Positions 1 through 12,869 of a stretch of 64,000 bases of DNA are shown piece after piece. Every line of letters begins with the position of its first letter. The stretch's first letter is position 1. The stretch covers positions 11,321,501 to 11,385,500 of the forward strand of contig CM028926.1 in NCBI GenBank assembly GCA_016801845.1, given 5' to 3'. The notes under the pieces are model-generated. The model was given only the letters and a program-made list of their open reading frames with translations, was not told the DNA's origin and made no database searches. A program made the translations under genes and the position numbers. This DNA comes from Polydactylus sextarius. Lineage: Eukaryota; Chordata; Actinopteri; Polynemidae.

Positions 1-399
1 TAAAATACCAATTTTCAAAACAAAAAGGAAATGTGAATGATGTTGATGTTGTTGAATTTGTAAATGTATGTGAACATTAACTATGAACAGGATGAAAGTT
101 CATCTTAAAACTAGTTTCTGTTTATTTACACTTCCATTTATTAGTTTACATCAGACGTGTTGATTCAGTGTGTTCTTGTAATTCTGTTCATATTCCAGTT
201 TGTTTTTCATTCAAAATGTACAGGTGGTTACAACAGTGTGGTTGAGGTGAAAAGAGAAAAGAGATAAGAAGGAGGAAATGGAGGGAGGAGGGTGGAGGAG
301 AGGGGGGAGAAAGAAGAGAGGGAGACCAGGAAGAGACATTTTATACTGTTACAATCAACTTTGTTGAAACCTTTGATTGTTTTTAAAGTTATTTCTGGT

Positions 400-545
400 C
401 ATTTTACCTTTATTGACAGGGACAGTGAAGACTGACAGGAAACAGAAGAGGACAGCGGGGGAACGACACGCAGCAAAGTTGGTCTCGGTCGGGACTCGAA
501 CCGTTGAACGCTGCAAAGAGAAGGCACCAACGCGGGGCGCCACAA
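400..545 (-). mobile_element. tRNA-derived SINE, left copy
   Basis: Read on the minus strand, the segment has a Pol III B-box-like motif (GGTTCGAGTCC), then a teleost-type SINE body with gctgcgtgtcgttccccc, and a 3' end in gtcaataaaggtaaaatgac. This order of tRNA-like head, tgcatgtcattcccc-like body and aataaaggc-like tail is a common percomorph SINE family. It lies about 150 bp upstream of the J recombination signal and is present in both duplication units, so it was inserted before the duplication. The A box is not convincing. Confidence 0.6.
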
Positions 546-691
546 AATGTTTGATTGTGAACAAAAAGAGAAGAAAAGAAGAGACAGTCATGTTGATATG
601 AACATTAGAGAAACACATCATGGAGCTGAAATATGATCCTGGTTCATAATGTGGACTCACTCACGTCAGAGGACACGTTCAACAGCACATG

Positions 692-719
692 GGTTTTTGT
701 ATTAGTGATTTTCACTGTG
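692..719 (+). promoter_or_regulatory. 12-spacer RSS of left J segment
   Basis: Nonamer GGTTTTTGT (692-700), a spacer of exactly 12 bp (701-712) and heptamer CACTGTG (713-719). This is the consensus orientation for an RSS on the 5' side of a J segment, where RAG1/RAG2 cut. It pairs under the 12/23 rule with a V carrying a 23-type signal such as the one at 8420-8457. Confidence 0.92.
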
Positions 720-781
720 TGATAGATCAGGAGGGTGGTACCTCGATCCCTTTGGCCCTGGAACTAAACTGTTTGTAACAG
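720..781 (+). CDS. TCR gamma-like J segment (left copy)
   Basis: This is the joining segment directly after the heptamer. In the frame set by the J motif it reads ...WYLDPFGPGTKLFVTG, with the canonical F-G-x-G core at codons from 751, and it ends in a clean splice donor (g|gtaag, GT at 782-783). The phase (one base left over) matches the acceptor phase of the constant exon at 3178. The 5' coding end differs from the right-hand J: 29 bases against 20 between the shared GAT start and the shared CTCGATCC. The copies therefore differ exactly where junctional diversity is made. A lambda-type Ig J also pairs with a 12-RSS, but the membrane-anchored constant region downstream favours TCR gamma. Confidence 0.85.
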
Positions 782-1798
782 GTAAGAACAAACATTTATT
801 TTCCTTCACTCGTTTTATTGAAGACGTTGAAAATGTGTTTTAAGTGAGTTTCTGCTCAAGGTTGAAAATGTCAGATGTTTTATTTGTCACTAGTTGTACA
901 GAGTACAGCAGTAGTGACATGACATTTCAACTCTCCTGACTGTGTAAAAAAGAGAACAGTAAAGACTCTATCAGAAGATAAATAGGATCAAAACTATTAT
1001 AAAAAAGACTTTACCTGAAAACCTAAAGACTGGAACAATAAAAAAGACAAGGAAGCAGTTATTTACATAAAAATCAATGAAACATTAGAAATGACAAATA
1101 TTTATAAGAGAAGAATATGTGAATATATGATGAGTGTAGGTTAAATATAATGACCAGACTGACATGTACATTTTCTATGTATATAACATATCATACATGA
1201 TGATATATACAGATCTATACCACCATAGTATATATTACACTGACTGACAGTAAATCTGTTTTATATGAGGTTAAAACTGTACATGTGATGAATGTCACCG
1301 CTCTTTATATGATGGTGAATGTGTCTGTTTGTGTTGGACATATTAACAATAATGTGAAATATATCTGGAATCGTTAGAAGAAAAATAAGTTCTATATTGT
1401 CTTTATTCTATTTGTTTTCTGATAATAACTGTTCTGTAAATATTTCTTCAACCAAAACACGTCTTTAGTTTAATGTAGAGTTGATTCAAAATAGTGTGAG
1501 TGTAAATGTTTGAATCCTCAGATTATGATCAATATATAATATATTTATCTGACACAAAATGTCAATGAGCATCAGCCACAGACCAGTTGTTAATGTTGAC
1601 ATGGAGTAATTCTACCTATACCTGTGTAGGTATAAGAAAACACACAAACACCTTCACACGTCTTTGGCTGTAAATATATATATAACTATAACCTAAATAT
1701 ATCACGGTAAATGTGTTTGTGTTTTCTATGAGGAATAAAACCCTGTAATGTTATTGATGTTGTGAAATATGCAGTTAACACTGTATATATCTCATGAC

Positions 1799-2788
1799 TG
1801 GGGATGCACCGATTGACGGTTTTCACGTGATGGTCCGTGACCCGGCGACCGGTCGCTGGCTCTAAAACGTGATGATTTTATGTGGCTCAAATGCACTCGT
1901 GCACCACACGATCAATATCTCACAGCGGTTCACGTGCACACACATGTACAAGTGGCACAGATTAAGCTCCAACATGTCAGCGCTATGGAAACTCTTCAGC
2001 GTGTCTGAAGAAGACGACAAGTTTACAACACGCAACACCTGCGAGGCCAAAGTAGGACGTGGAGGGACGACACCAAAAACTGTCGCTACCGGTCTGATTA
2101 GAGTTCGATCAACTTGGAAACATATTCACTGATTGGAAACCCGGGTCAATAAGTCACAAGTCAAACGTTACAAAAACACCAAGGACACCAAGGTCTTTCT
2201 AACTGCGCTAAGGTAGACCGTGAGCTACAAGCCCGTTTTCATCCAAACCAGCCGCCCTCTGCCTTGTAGGAGTCACATTGGTCCGTTAGCAGTCGGCTGA
2301 GAGACAAAGTGCTCAGGGACCGTCTACAAAGTGACGCACCAAAAAGAGAGATACGGCCAAAATATTTAATCACCGTTCTCTGATACGCTGGAGTGTTATG
2401 TCCAGATGAACCACTGAAAATAGTTTTAGTGTTTTTAGTTGGATATTGAACGTGAAAAGAAGAAAGTGGTTGTTCTGTAACACTGCACTGTTTAAATGTG
2501 TGTGAATTATTATGTTTTAATACCACACCTGAAGTTAGATTTGGACAAAGAACAAAACCCGTTTGTTGTTTCTTTGTTTGAGATGTTCGAGTTTTCCACC
2601 GTTGAAAATCTGCTTCTATTTCTATGTTAAAATGTTGTATTAAAGAAAAGATCATCAGAAAATAAATCTTTGTGTGAGCTGTAAAGTAGTTAGAACAAAT
2701 GAAACGGGAATCGGCCAAAATCGCTATCGTCAGGTCAAAGTATGAAAAATCAGAACGGGCCCAGAAAATGACAATCGGTGCATCTCTA
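1799..2788 (+). mobile_element. hAT-family transposon fragment with BED-finger remnant, left copy
   Basis: A 990-bp insertion in the J-C intron. The terminal inverted repeats are tggggatgcaccgattgac on the left and, reverse-complemented, tagagatgcaccgattgtc on the right. It is flanked by an 8-bp target duplication with one mismatch (ctcatgac at 1791-1798, cttatgac at 2789-2796). Eight-bp duplications and TIRs containing GATGCACCGA are typical of hAT elements. Inside, the frame from 1974 reads SALWKLFSVSEEDDK, then CxxC (NTCEAKV) and GGTTPKT. This is the BED zinc-finger signature of hAT transposases, after which the frame decays. No catalytic domain is left, so this is an internally deleted, non-autonomous copy. 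Confidence 0.85.
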
Positions 2789-3177
2789 CTTATGACTGTC
2801 ATGGTATTTAAATAACGCTAAATATGTCTTTTCATGACAACCGTGTTGTCAACATACTGTAAATATACTAATATAATATGATGACGACACGTGTGATTTC
2901 TAAAAGTTCAATATGAATGTAAAGAATTGAAACACTGTGTCCGTCTTTGACTTTGTGTAACTTGATGTTTCTCTGATGATGAACATAATATAGAACCATG
3001 ATATGTAGCACAGTAAATATATGTGAAGGTGAATCCAGTATATGTGTGAACTTTGTGCTGTATTGATGAGTAGTTTAGTGATCAGAGTCCATGTAGTTTC
3101 CAGGATCAGACTGAATGCAGTGCAGTGCTGGAAGCTGCTGTTGACTGTGTGAATGTGTGTGTGTTAATCTCAATCAG

Positions 3178-4018
3178 AGGAGCAGGTAGTGAAGCCCAGG
3201 GTGAGTGTGTACCCAGCAGCATCCAGAGCCCCCCGGGAGGAGAAGAGCTCCCTGCTGTGTCTGGCCTCAGGCATGTTTCCTCCTCGGGTCCAGTTCTCCT
3301 GGAAAAGACAGAAGAAGGACGGTTCTCTGGAGGAGGTGACCCCTAAAGACGTAGAGCAGCTGGAGATCAGAGTGTCGGGACGCGCCGCCTCCATCTTGGT
3401 GATCAGTCAGACAGAGGACAGCACGTATAGATACCGCTGCTGCGTCAACCACGAGGGGGGGAAGAGTGGAGGCCCAGACAGATCACGGTAACGACGGCTC
3501 GGTGACTGTGTTGAGCAGTGATCGGGCTTCATGTGGAGACGCTGTCAAAGACAGCAGAGCAGCAGACCGCTGACGTTTCTCAGTGCAACTCCAAACATTT
3601 GACTCCTTTTGTGTTTCAGAGGTTCCAGCTCCAGCAGCCTCCTGTCCTCCAGAGAGAAATCCACCAGCCCGGCAGCTCTGCAGCAAGCTGACTGTAAGAT
3701 CACCTGCTGCCTCTCTGCACGGACAGCTCCAATGTTGTGCTGCAGTTAGGCTCATATCAGTGTGTTCACTGTGTGCTCATCACTGAACCATTTCAACATA
3801 CACTTCAGCTTCATGTGGAGACGCTGTCAAAGACAGCAGAGCAGCAGACCGCTGACTGATTTCTGTTTGAATCCTTTTCTGTTGCAGTGCTTCCCCTGGA
3901 TCCTCTCCAGCCTCAGTGCAGGGTGAAGCTGCTCTGTCTGCTCTACACAGTGCTGATAGTGAAGAGTCTGGTGTACTGCTGTGGACTCTCTCTGCTGATG
4001 AGCCTCACAAACAAGTGA
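3178..4018 (+). pseudogene. TCR gamma-like constant region, left copy, with two opposing frameshifts
   Basis: Three exons: Ig domain 3178-3487, hinge 3620-3693, transmembrane and tail 3888-4018 (TGA). The Ig exon reads EEQVVKPRVSVYPAASRAP, with the B-strand Cys (SLLCLAS), core Trp (FSWKRQ) and F-strand YRYRCCV. The last exon gives a membrane segment with an embedded Lys (LYTVLIVKSLVYCCGLSLL), the TCR-gamma pattern for pairing with CD3. Compared with the right copy there is one extra G in the G-run at about 3455-3461 and one missing C at about 3668-3670. If spliced normally the two changes cancel. The exon 1 end and the hinge are then read in another frame, losing the hinge Cys (ASCPP), while the membrane exon returns to frame. 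It could be a real pseudogene, a functional variant or a consensus error; the reads must decide. Confidence 0.75.
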
Positions 4019-4039
4019 GCGTCCTCCAACTGCTCACGT

Positions 4040-4070
4040 GCCGACCGACCGACCGACCGACCGACCGACC
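4040..4070 (+). repeat. (CCGA)n microsatellite
   Basis: A tetranucleotide run just downstream of the left constant-region stop codon. The right copy at about 18488-18525 is longer. It is a quickly evolving difference between the two duplicate units. Confidence 0.85.
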
Positions 4071-5514
4071 GTTTTGTGCTCGCCTGTTCTCACCGTCGCA
4101 TCTCGTGGCTTCGTCTCATTGATGTCAAATGTCTCTTTTTATCCACAGCTTAGATACAGTCAGCCTGAAGATGATCAATACATGTATCACACACACACAT
4201 TTACAGTTACTCAGTTTAAATTCTGCGCTATAGTGTTGTTTTTAATGCTCCGTATCCACTTTGAATTGTGACGTGTATATTGATAGAAAATGAAGCTGAA
4301 TCATTAGCGTCTGGTTTCCAGACATTTTTCTCTTCTCGTCTTTCTGTTTAACACATTGTGCAGAGTGTGGCCTGTTTGGATTGAAATGTGATTTGAGAAA
4401 ATAAACTCATCAGAAACAGAAAATGGACTCCATTGATCAGATATATCCACACCTACAAACTCCACATAAAAACTCCTCCGAGGCTGAGACCTCCAGGTGG
4501 GTGGTCTCTGTGTGTCGCTGGGCTCAGTTTAACTCTGTGTGGGGGGCACTAAGAGACAAACCACAGAGAGGGAGGAGGCTTCGTGAGTGTGAACAGCAGC
4601 AGATATGAATCTGTTCTCTGTGGTTATTAGGACTCACAACAAACTGTTGACAGAGAGGCAGCACTTCCTTTCCTGCAGCAGACGAGCTGTGTGTCTTTCT
4701 GCTCTGCAGCCTCCACACCGTTAGCTGTGACTTTTCACTTTAATAACACAATGACAGTTACAACCATCCACTCTGGTTAAACAACTGTTCCAGGAAGCAT
4801 CTGTGTTTTACTGTGTGAGAGAAACAGCTCAAATCCTCGACTCAGAGCTGAGAAATGAACTGTGAGCAAATAAACAGACGTTAAGCTCCTGTAGAATGAG
4901 ACTGTTGAGTTTGTGAGTGAGCTGCTGGTGGACATAAGAAGAATCAATAATAGATGAGTCCTACACAGAAAAACACTGATTCAAAGAAACATTCAAAACT
5001 TTCTTCTAAGATCCAACTGATACATTTCTATACATATCTGCCATATTTACACCACAACAGAAACATCACGCACACATGAAACATCATCTTGGTTGTTTCT
5101 GTCGTGGACAAATATACATCTGTCAGTGTGAACACACTTTATTTTCCTGGAGATTCACTTGGACTCATAATTAGTCGGATGAAGTTTTTGCCTGCAGAGA
5201 CTTTAAATTGACACCATGAGGTGATTTTCAACAGCGACTCCTCCACTGCAACATTGACTAAAAGTAGATTGTACTTATGGTTGATCAGAGCAACAAAACA
5301 CAAACCACACAGAGACAGAAACACAAACCGCTGAGACAAACAAGTCACGTTGTTGTTCTCTTCCTGAAGCAGAACTAGAGCGCCATGTTGCTTCACCTCA
5401 GGTCTCATTATTTCAGTAGGTCACAGCTGATCAAAGTAAAAACCTGTTGTCAGAGGAGTCTGTACATCTCAATCAGTGCCACGTGTTCGTTGGTTCACCT
5501 CATTAAACCGCTGA

Positions 5515-7170
5515 CCCACTGACCTCTGGACAGTTACAGCTTCAGTTGTTAATGATGATCCATCATTAAATGACCCTATATACATTTATTTGTCAGCGAT
5601 GACGCTGGATTTCCACAGGTTTTTACTGAATCTTCAGACAACATTTTAATCGGTGTGAAAAGACTCCCTGACACGTGACATGTTTCCTGGTCATTCTTTG
5701 CGTGGCTCCCTCGTGTGGCCCCAGTGATGTATTGACCTTACACGTGGCACCTTGGTGTGCAGGGCTGAACCTGCCACCTGACCACGCCCAGTCTACCTGC
5801 TGGGAAACCCTGTAGCTCTGGGGCAGGGGCTCAGGGTCCAGCATCAGTTGGTGTCTCAGTCAGAGTCCACCCTTTGGTGCCTTCTCTCCATTGTTTCAGT
5901 TTCCAGTGTGCGTCTTGTAGTTAACGTGAGTTACTAGTCATTTTCTGATTGAACGACCTTTATTCCTGCTCCTTTGATAGATTTCATGCTTTGTTAAGGC
6001 GGCTCTGTTGAACATGAAGATTGTTTGATCTGCTTTTGATTCTTGGTTTGTTGGGCTTGTTGAGCTTGTGCCATGTGGAGATGATTGATTGACTGACTCC
6101 AGATCGACGTCCCTTTCCTCTTCCATTGTTTATTGGATATTTCAGTTTACTGTGGAGATGGTGATAGTTTGTTTGTTAGTGAATATGGATCATCCGTACC
6201 CACTGATGATTCTGGATCGTCGACTTATCATTTTCTTTCTTTCTCATGCAGCACACTCATAATCCAACAGCAGTCAAGCTGAATGAACTTTAATTTGATT
6301 GAAGGAAATAAAAGCCACTGGTGTTTCACTGAAACCTGCCGTCTCCGTGTCCTCCCTCCACATCAGTGACGTCTTCTGACCGAGACCGTCTGCTCACCAC
6401 ACGTCCCTCTACTCCAAACCACGCTGCCCCGACACTTTCTTCAATAACACTTTCTTCAGTTTCATCTTCAACTGTAACATGTTCATCAGGACATGTGGGC
6501 CCTTCGCTTCAGTCTTATTGGAGCATTTAGTGTAACTTCCTGTTTTATTTTGAAATGGTTTTCCTGTGTCTTACTTCCTGTGTTTTCCCTCCTGTGTGAT
6601 CACCTGACCCCGCTCTAATGTGTTACACCTGTGTCTGGTCTTGTCCCCTCCTTGTGGATAGAAACCTCCCTTTCTCCATTGCTCCTTGTTGGATCTTCCT
6701 GTCAACATCCTCTGACTTGTGTTCATCCTCTGTTTGTTCCTCAGTAACTTCAGAGTCTTTCATAGTCATTGTTAGTGCATAGTCTCCTCCGTGTCTTTTA
6801 GTTGTGTGGAGCCTTTTGTTTGGACTTTGTGTCTCCTTTGTGTGTTTCTAGCAGCTGCCACCGTGTTGCTTTTTTCCTGGATTATCGGCCGGTTTTCCTC
6901 ATGTTGTTGTAAAATCATCGTCTGCTCTTCAGCTGTTAAGTCTCCGCTCTGCTACTGGTTCTTTCATGTTTGTGATTGGACGTCAGCTGCAAACTCCGCC
7001 TCTTTTAGGTGAACGCTCACATCTAGACTGGAAACACCTGGTTGACTGATGGAGTTGATGAGCAGCTTCGTAGGAGCTGAGAGAGACTGAGACTGTTAGT
7101 TAGTGAAGCAGAGAACTGGACCAGATCCTGGTCTGTTGGACTCACTGACTGGTACAGGACTCTGGTCTGA
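5515..7170. other. intergenic stretch, nothing recognised
   Basis: The sequence is unique in this window after the left duplication unit ends. Small open frames on both strands (for example at 5938-6126 and 6791-7012) have no recognisable domain, splice context or repeat partner. No gene is called. Confidence 0.5.
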
Positions 7171-7171
7171 T

Positions 7172-7717
7172 TTTATAACCTTCACTTCATGAAACGTCCA
7201 CGAACCAAACGGTCCAAAACACAGAGGCTTTTACTTCCTCTTTCACAATAAAAGCCTGCTGCTGTTTCACCAGTATAAAGGTTTTAACATGAAGCAGCAG
7301 CAGGAAGATTAACAGCCTTCAAACAGCTGACGAGGATAACGTCAGTCTGAGCCACCAGAGGGCAGCAGAGAGTCAGTTTTCTTCCTGACAGCAGCAGCAC
7401 AGAGCAGATGGAGCTGATGTCACATACTGTATGTTAAAGCACATATATACATGTGGTAAATGTGTGTATTTGAATGAAGCTTCGATCCACAGTCTTTACA
7501 TTTAGCCTCACACACTGATGGCAGCCATGCTAGCTGCTGCTCTGACTATCAGGACCAGTTTGGCTTCAGGGTCCTGGTCTCTGTTGAAAACTCTTTTTCA
7601 GCAGCAGACATTTGAAGGTTGAACACAAACAGCATGTTGGAGACTGAAGGTCTCAGTTTGACCAGTCACACACTGACAAACAGAAGCTTTTTATACTTTA
7701 ATGTTGCTGCCACGAAA
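7172..7717 (+). repeat. V-upstream segment copied elsewhere in the window
   Basis: About 240 bp (7172-7411) recur in the same orientation at 25275-25512. About 400 bp (7310-7717) recur inverted at 35613-36015. It contains short CAG-rich runs and a gccaccagagggcagcagag motif. It lies just upstream of the V segment and is therefore a marker for copies of this part of the TCR-gamma locus. Confidence 0.8.
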
Positions 7718-7980
7718 TGATCATTTTCACTGTTCAACTCAGCAGAGTTTGTCATGTTTCTTTCCCTTTAAAACCTCCCACTCAGCGGAAAACCACACGA
7801 CAGCTTGAGCTGAGCCGTCAGTCGGCTTCTCTGTGGGCCGCGGGGGCCGACGGGAGCTTTGAGGACCCGTTAGAAACCACGTGGTCCCGGTCTGATCTGG
7901 CGGCTCGTCCTGGTTTGACCTCAGCTGCATCAGAGCGCCACTTCTCCCCAGGTTCACCAGAGGAAACACCACGGCACAAA

Positions 7981-8419
7981 ATGCTTTTCCTCCCTGCTGC
8001 TGCTCTGTGCTGTCTGTGTTCAGGTGAGTGTTTCCAGCCAATCAGGAGCCAACAAACTCAACCTTTAACAAACACTGTCACACTGACCTTCATCTGTCTG
8101 TCTGCTTCTCTACAGCGCTGATGGCAGCACAGCTGACTCAGGACCAGGTAACATTGACCAGGACAGTTGGTCAAAGTGTCACCTTCACCTGTCAAACTCA
8201 ACAGTGTAGTGGTAGTCTTATAGTCTGGTTCCAGAAGAAAAGAAAAAAACATTCACACGGATTCTGTATATTACTAAGAGCAGTGGTTCTGTTTCAAATT
8301 CCAATCATCCTCAGAAAGATGATTTCTCAGCTAAGTGTGAACAGAACATGTGTGAATTGGAGATAAAGTCAGTTGAAATCTTTCATTCTGCCTCCTACTA
8401 CTGCTACTGTTATATCTTC
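7981..8419 (+). pseudogene. TCR gamma-like V segment, frameshifted
   Basis: Leader exon 7981-8023 (MLFLPAAALCCLCS, phase 1, donor g|gtgag). The intron ends in tctctacag at 8115 and the V exon runs 8116-8419. The V exon reads ALMAAQLTQDQVTLTRTVGQ, then SVTFTCQT (first Cys), then VWFQKK (core Trp). The frame breaks in the A-rich stretch at about 8236-8250. In the next frame it continues TFTRILYITKSSGS through LEIKSVEIFHSASYYCYCY, the YYC motif before the junction. Everything else about the segment is in order, and the RSS is near perfect. The break is therefore either one real homopolymer indel that kills the segment or an assembly error. V-gamma rather than another V type is inferred from its position between two gamma-like J-C units. 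Confidence 0.8.
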
Positions 8420-8457
8420 CACAGTGAGAAAAGCTGCGTGAAGCCTGAACAAAAACC
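8420..8457 (+). promoter_or_regulatory. 22/23-spacer RSS of the V segment
   Basis: Heptamer CACAGTG (8420-8426), 22-bp spacer (8427-8448) and a consensus nonamer ACAAAAACC (8449-8457). This is the 3' signal of a V segment and is compatible under the 12/23 rule with both J signals in the window. In the germline order it can be joined by deletion to the right-hand J at 15170. Joining to the left-hand J, which lies upstream, would need another route. Confidence 0.92.
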
Positions 8458-9985
<1,528 letters not shown>

Positions 9986-10179
9986 AGTGCGCTGTAAGGG
10001 GGGGGGGGGGGAGAGGAAGGGTTGAAAAGTGTTGGAAAGATGGAAGTAAATAGCAGCAATGTTTTACAATGAAAGCCCAGTGAAGATAAACTGAAGGAGA
10101 AGTGAGGACATGGACATGTCTCCTCAGAGGTCGGTTTAGTTGGTTAGTTGGTTTCTTTAATGTGAACAGAATTTAAAAA

Positions 10180-11310
10180 TCATTTCATGTTATCACAGAA
10201 GAAAAGAAAACACTGAGCAACAGATTTAAAGTGAATGGGGGAAAGGCTGTGGTGAAAAGGTGGGTTTGGTTTTGAGGGATGATTTAAAAGTGTCCAGGGT
10301 TGGGACACTGCGGACATTGGGAGGAGGGAGGTCCAGATGGTTGGTGCAGCTGCACTGAAAGATCTATCACCGAAACTTTTCTGTTTGGTTTGAGGGATGG
10401 ACACCAGGCCCATGTCTGAGGACCACAGGTTCTGGGATGAGTGTGTTTGTGGAGAAGGTCAGACAGGTTGGGTGGAGCGAGAGCATGAAGGCATTTGTAA
10501 GTAAGGAGGAGGAGTTTATAAGATGAGGTGTTTTACCAGGAGCCAGTGTTGACAGATGAGGGTAGGAGTGATGTGCTGCCAGGACTTGGTGTGAATAAGA
10601 ACCCTGGCAGGTGAGTTTTGCACATACTGAAGCCTGTCCAGGGTTTTGCTGGGAACCCCGGTGAGGACTCCATTACGGTACCTGCTGTACATTACAGTCC
10701 AACAAGAAAAAATTAAAGCATGGATCAGGGTTTCAGCAACGAGTCAGAGAGTGAGGGCTGGAGACAGGAGATGTTCCTGAGGTGATACAAAGCGGCCCTG
10801 GTGATGAGACTGGTAGGATGAGGTGGAGTCCATGATGATGCCAAGGGTGTGTATTTGGTGGGATGGAGTAATTGAGCAGCTGTGGATGTGGAGGAAGAGA
10901 TCCCCACCTTCCAGAGCACTGGTTTGGGGGCCACAACCATGAGCTCTGTTTGTTACTGTTTAGTTGGAGTAGGTTGGTTGTCATCCAGGTTTTTATGACA
11001 TGAAGGCAGCTTACTAGAGTGGATGGTGAGGTGCTGACATGGAGCTGGGTATCATCAGAGCAGCAGTGGAAATTCAGACCGTGGTGACGTACGATCTGGC
11101 CGAGCGGTAGTAGGTAGATGGTGAAAAGGATGGGACTGAGCACGGAGCCTTGAGGGACACCGTGGTTGACTGGGGCAGGGGGAGGAAGCACTGTTTATGG
11201 TGACAAACTGAGATCGGTCTGAGAGGTAGGACTGAAACCATGTTAGGGCTGTACCAGTGATGCAGTTGTGGCAGATGGTGGTGAGAAGAAGGGAGAGTTG
11301 CTCGACAACA
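10180..11310 (-). mobile_element. LINE reverse-transcriptase 3' half, minus strand, decayed
   Basis: The minus-strand frames give ITGTALTWFQSYLSDRSQF, then HGVPQGSVLSPILFTIYLLP (RT motif 4), then CSDDTQLH at the place of the catalytic YADD box. Later come KTWMTTNLLQLNSNK and, near 10340, the C-terminal RSFSAAAPTIW motif. At least one frame change separates the pieces and the catalytic Tyr is changed, so the copy is dead. The N-terminal part of the RT probably lies at 14036-14190, split off by the sequence between. Confidence 0.8.
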
Positions 11311-11314
11311 CAAC

Positions 11315-12860
11315 CTGGGGGAATTACACCCCAGGAAATGAAAATGTAAACAATGAGTCTTCCACATGTACTGCAGTTAGTCATGGAGTTCCACAGGGTT
11401 CTGTGTTAGGACCAATCCTCTTTATCTTGTACATGCTTCCCTTAGGAAACATCATCAGGAAGCACAATATAAACTCTATTGTTATGCAGACGATACCCAG
11501 CTGTACTTATCTATGAAACCAGATGAAACTAACCAGGTCATCAAACTTCAGGACTGTCTTGAAGACATAAAGACCTGGATGACTCAGAATTTCTTACTTT
11601 TAAACTCAGACAAAACCGAAGTCATCATACTTGGCTCTGAACATCTAAGAACATCATTTTCAGATCACATAGCTAATCTGGACGTCATCACTTTGGCCCC
11701 CAGTTCTACTGTGAGGAATCTTGGACTAATCTTTGATCAGGACATATCCTTTGTATCTCATATTAGACAAGTCTCTAGAACAGCTTTTTTCCACCTATGT
11801 AATATTGCAAAAATCAGAGTCTAGAAAGGATGCTGAAAAGTTAATTCATGCATTTGTTACCTCTAGACTGGACTACTGTAACTCTCTACTATCAGGGTGG
11901 TCCAGTAACTCCATCAAAACCCTTCAGCTAATCCAGAATGCTGCAGCACGGGTATTGACAGGAAGTAGGACCAGAGATCATATTTCTCCAGTATTGGCTG
12001 CTCTTCATTGGCTTCCGGTAAAATCTAGAATAGAATTCAAAATCCTCCTGCTGGAATATCAAGTCCTTAATGATCAGGCTCCATCATATCTTAATGAACT
12101 CATAGTTCCTTATTATCCTAATAGATCACTTGGATCACAAACTGCTGGTTTACTTGTGGTTCCTAGAGTCTCTAAGACCAGAATGGGAGGTAGAGTCTTC
12201 AGTTATCAGGCTCCTCTCTGATGGAACCAGATCCAGTTTGGGTCCGGGAGGCAGACACCGTTTCTACCTTTAAGGTTAGACTGAAAACTTTCCTTTATGA
12301 CAAAGCCTATAGTTAAATATGGTCCAGGCAGGACACGGGCCTGCCTGAACCATCCTTTCGTTAAACTGCTATAGGATTAGACTGCTGGGGGACTCTGACA
12401 ATACACTGCTCCTCTTCTCTCTGTCCCTCACTCCTCACGTCTCTTTCTCTCCCTCACACTTCATGTCCTGATATTTATATTTAAATATTACATATTTTTA
12501 ACATCATCTGTTCTCTCTCTCAGTTGTGTCTCCCCCTACCCCTTTCTCTTTTACAGGAAGTTTTGACTCCAGAGCTGTTGGACTCCAATTCTTTGACGAC
12601 ATCATCACTTTCATCTTCATCATTATTATTATTATTATTGTAATATTAATTATAATGATAATTTTACTTTAACAACTACTTGTAACCATCTAGTCTCTAC
12701 TGTCTCTTTCTGGTCTCCCACTTTTCTTCCTCCCCCCTCCCCCGTCCTCCTCCCTCTCTTTCCTCTGTCTCTTCTCTTTTCCCTGTTTTCATTTCACTCC
12801 AACGAGGCAGAGGCAGATGACGTCCACTCTGAACATTAATTTTTTTTTTTTTTTTTATCA
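11315..12860 (+). mobile_element. LINE (L2-like) RT and 3' UTR, plus strand, broken
   Basis: It starts abruptly in the RT domain and faces head to head with the minus-strand LINE. Frames in order are HGVPQGSVLGPILFILYMLP, then CYADDTQLYLS reached only after a frameshift at about 11475-11485, then DIKTWMTQNFLLLNSDKTE. These are followed by LDYCNSLLSGW, LIQNAAARVLTGSR, ALHWLPVKSRIEFKILLL and LLVVPRVSKTRMGGRVFSY. Coding ends near 12370, and a pyrimidine-rich 3' region runs to a T-run at 12841-12856. At least two frameshifts are present. A further diverged 3' fragment of the same family is at 21080-21350. Confidence 0.85.
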
Positions 12861-12869
12861 TAAATTACT

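Larger units (their letters stand above)
34..5514 (+). repeat. TCR-gamma J-C duplication unit, left copy
   Basis: A block of about 5.5 kb that recurs nearly base for base at 14491-19972 in the same orientation. It holds, in order, a SINE, a 12-RSS with J segment, a long J-C intron containing a hAT fragment, three constant-region exons and about 1.5 kb of 3' flank. Homology starts near the text gaatttgtaaatgtatgtg and stops at the text attaaaccgctga, after which the copies diverge. Differences are mostly single bases and homopolymer or short-repeat length changes. The J coding 5' end, the G-run in C exon 1 and the C-run in C exon 2 also differ. The edges are read by eye and are good to about 20 bp. 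Confidence 0.9.

Noticed and set aside
400..545. tRNA gene on the minus strand
   Set aside because: A B-box-like motif is present, but there is no foldable cloverleaf and a typical SINE body follows.
355..660. Minus-strand 101-codon frame repeated at 14838-15110
   Set aside because: It runs through the SINE and duplication unit and has no domain.
1869..2132. Stand-alone BED-finger gene
   Set aside because: The frame lies inside a hAT fragment with TIRs and target duplication, decays after the finger, and is frameshifted in the second copy.
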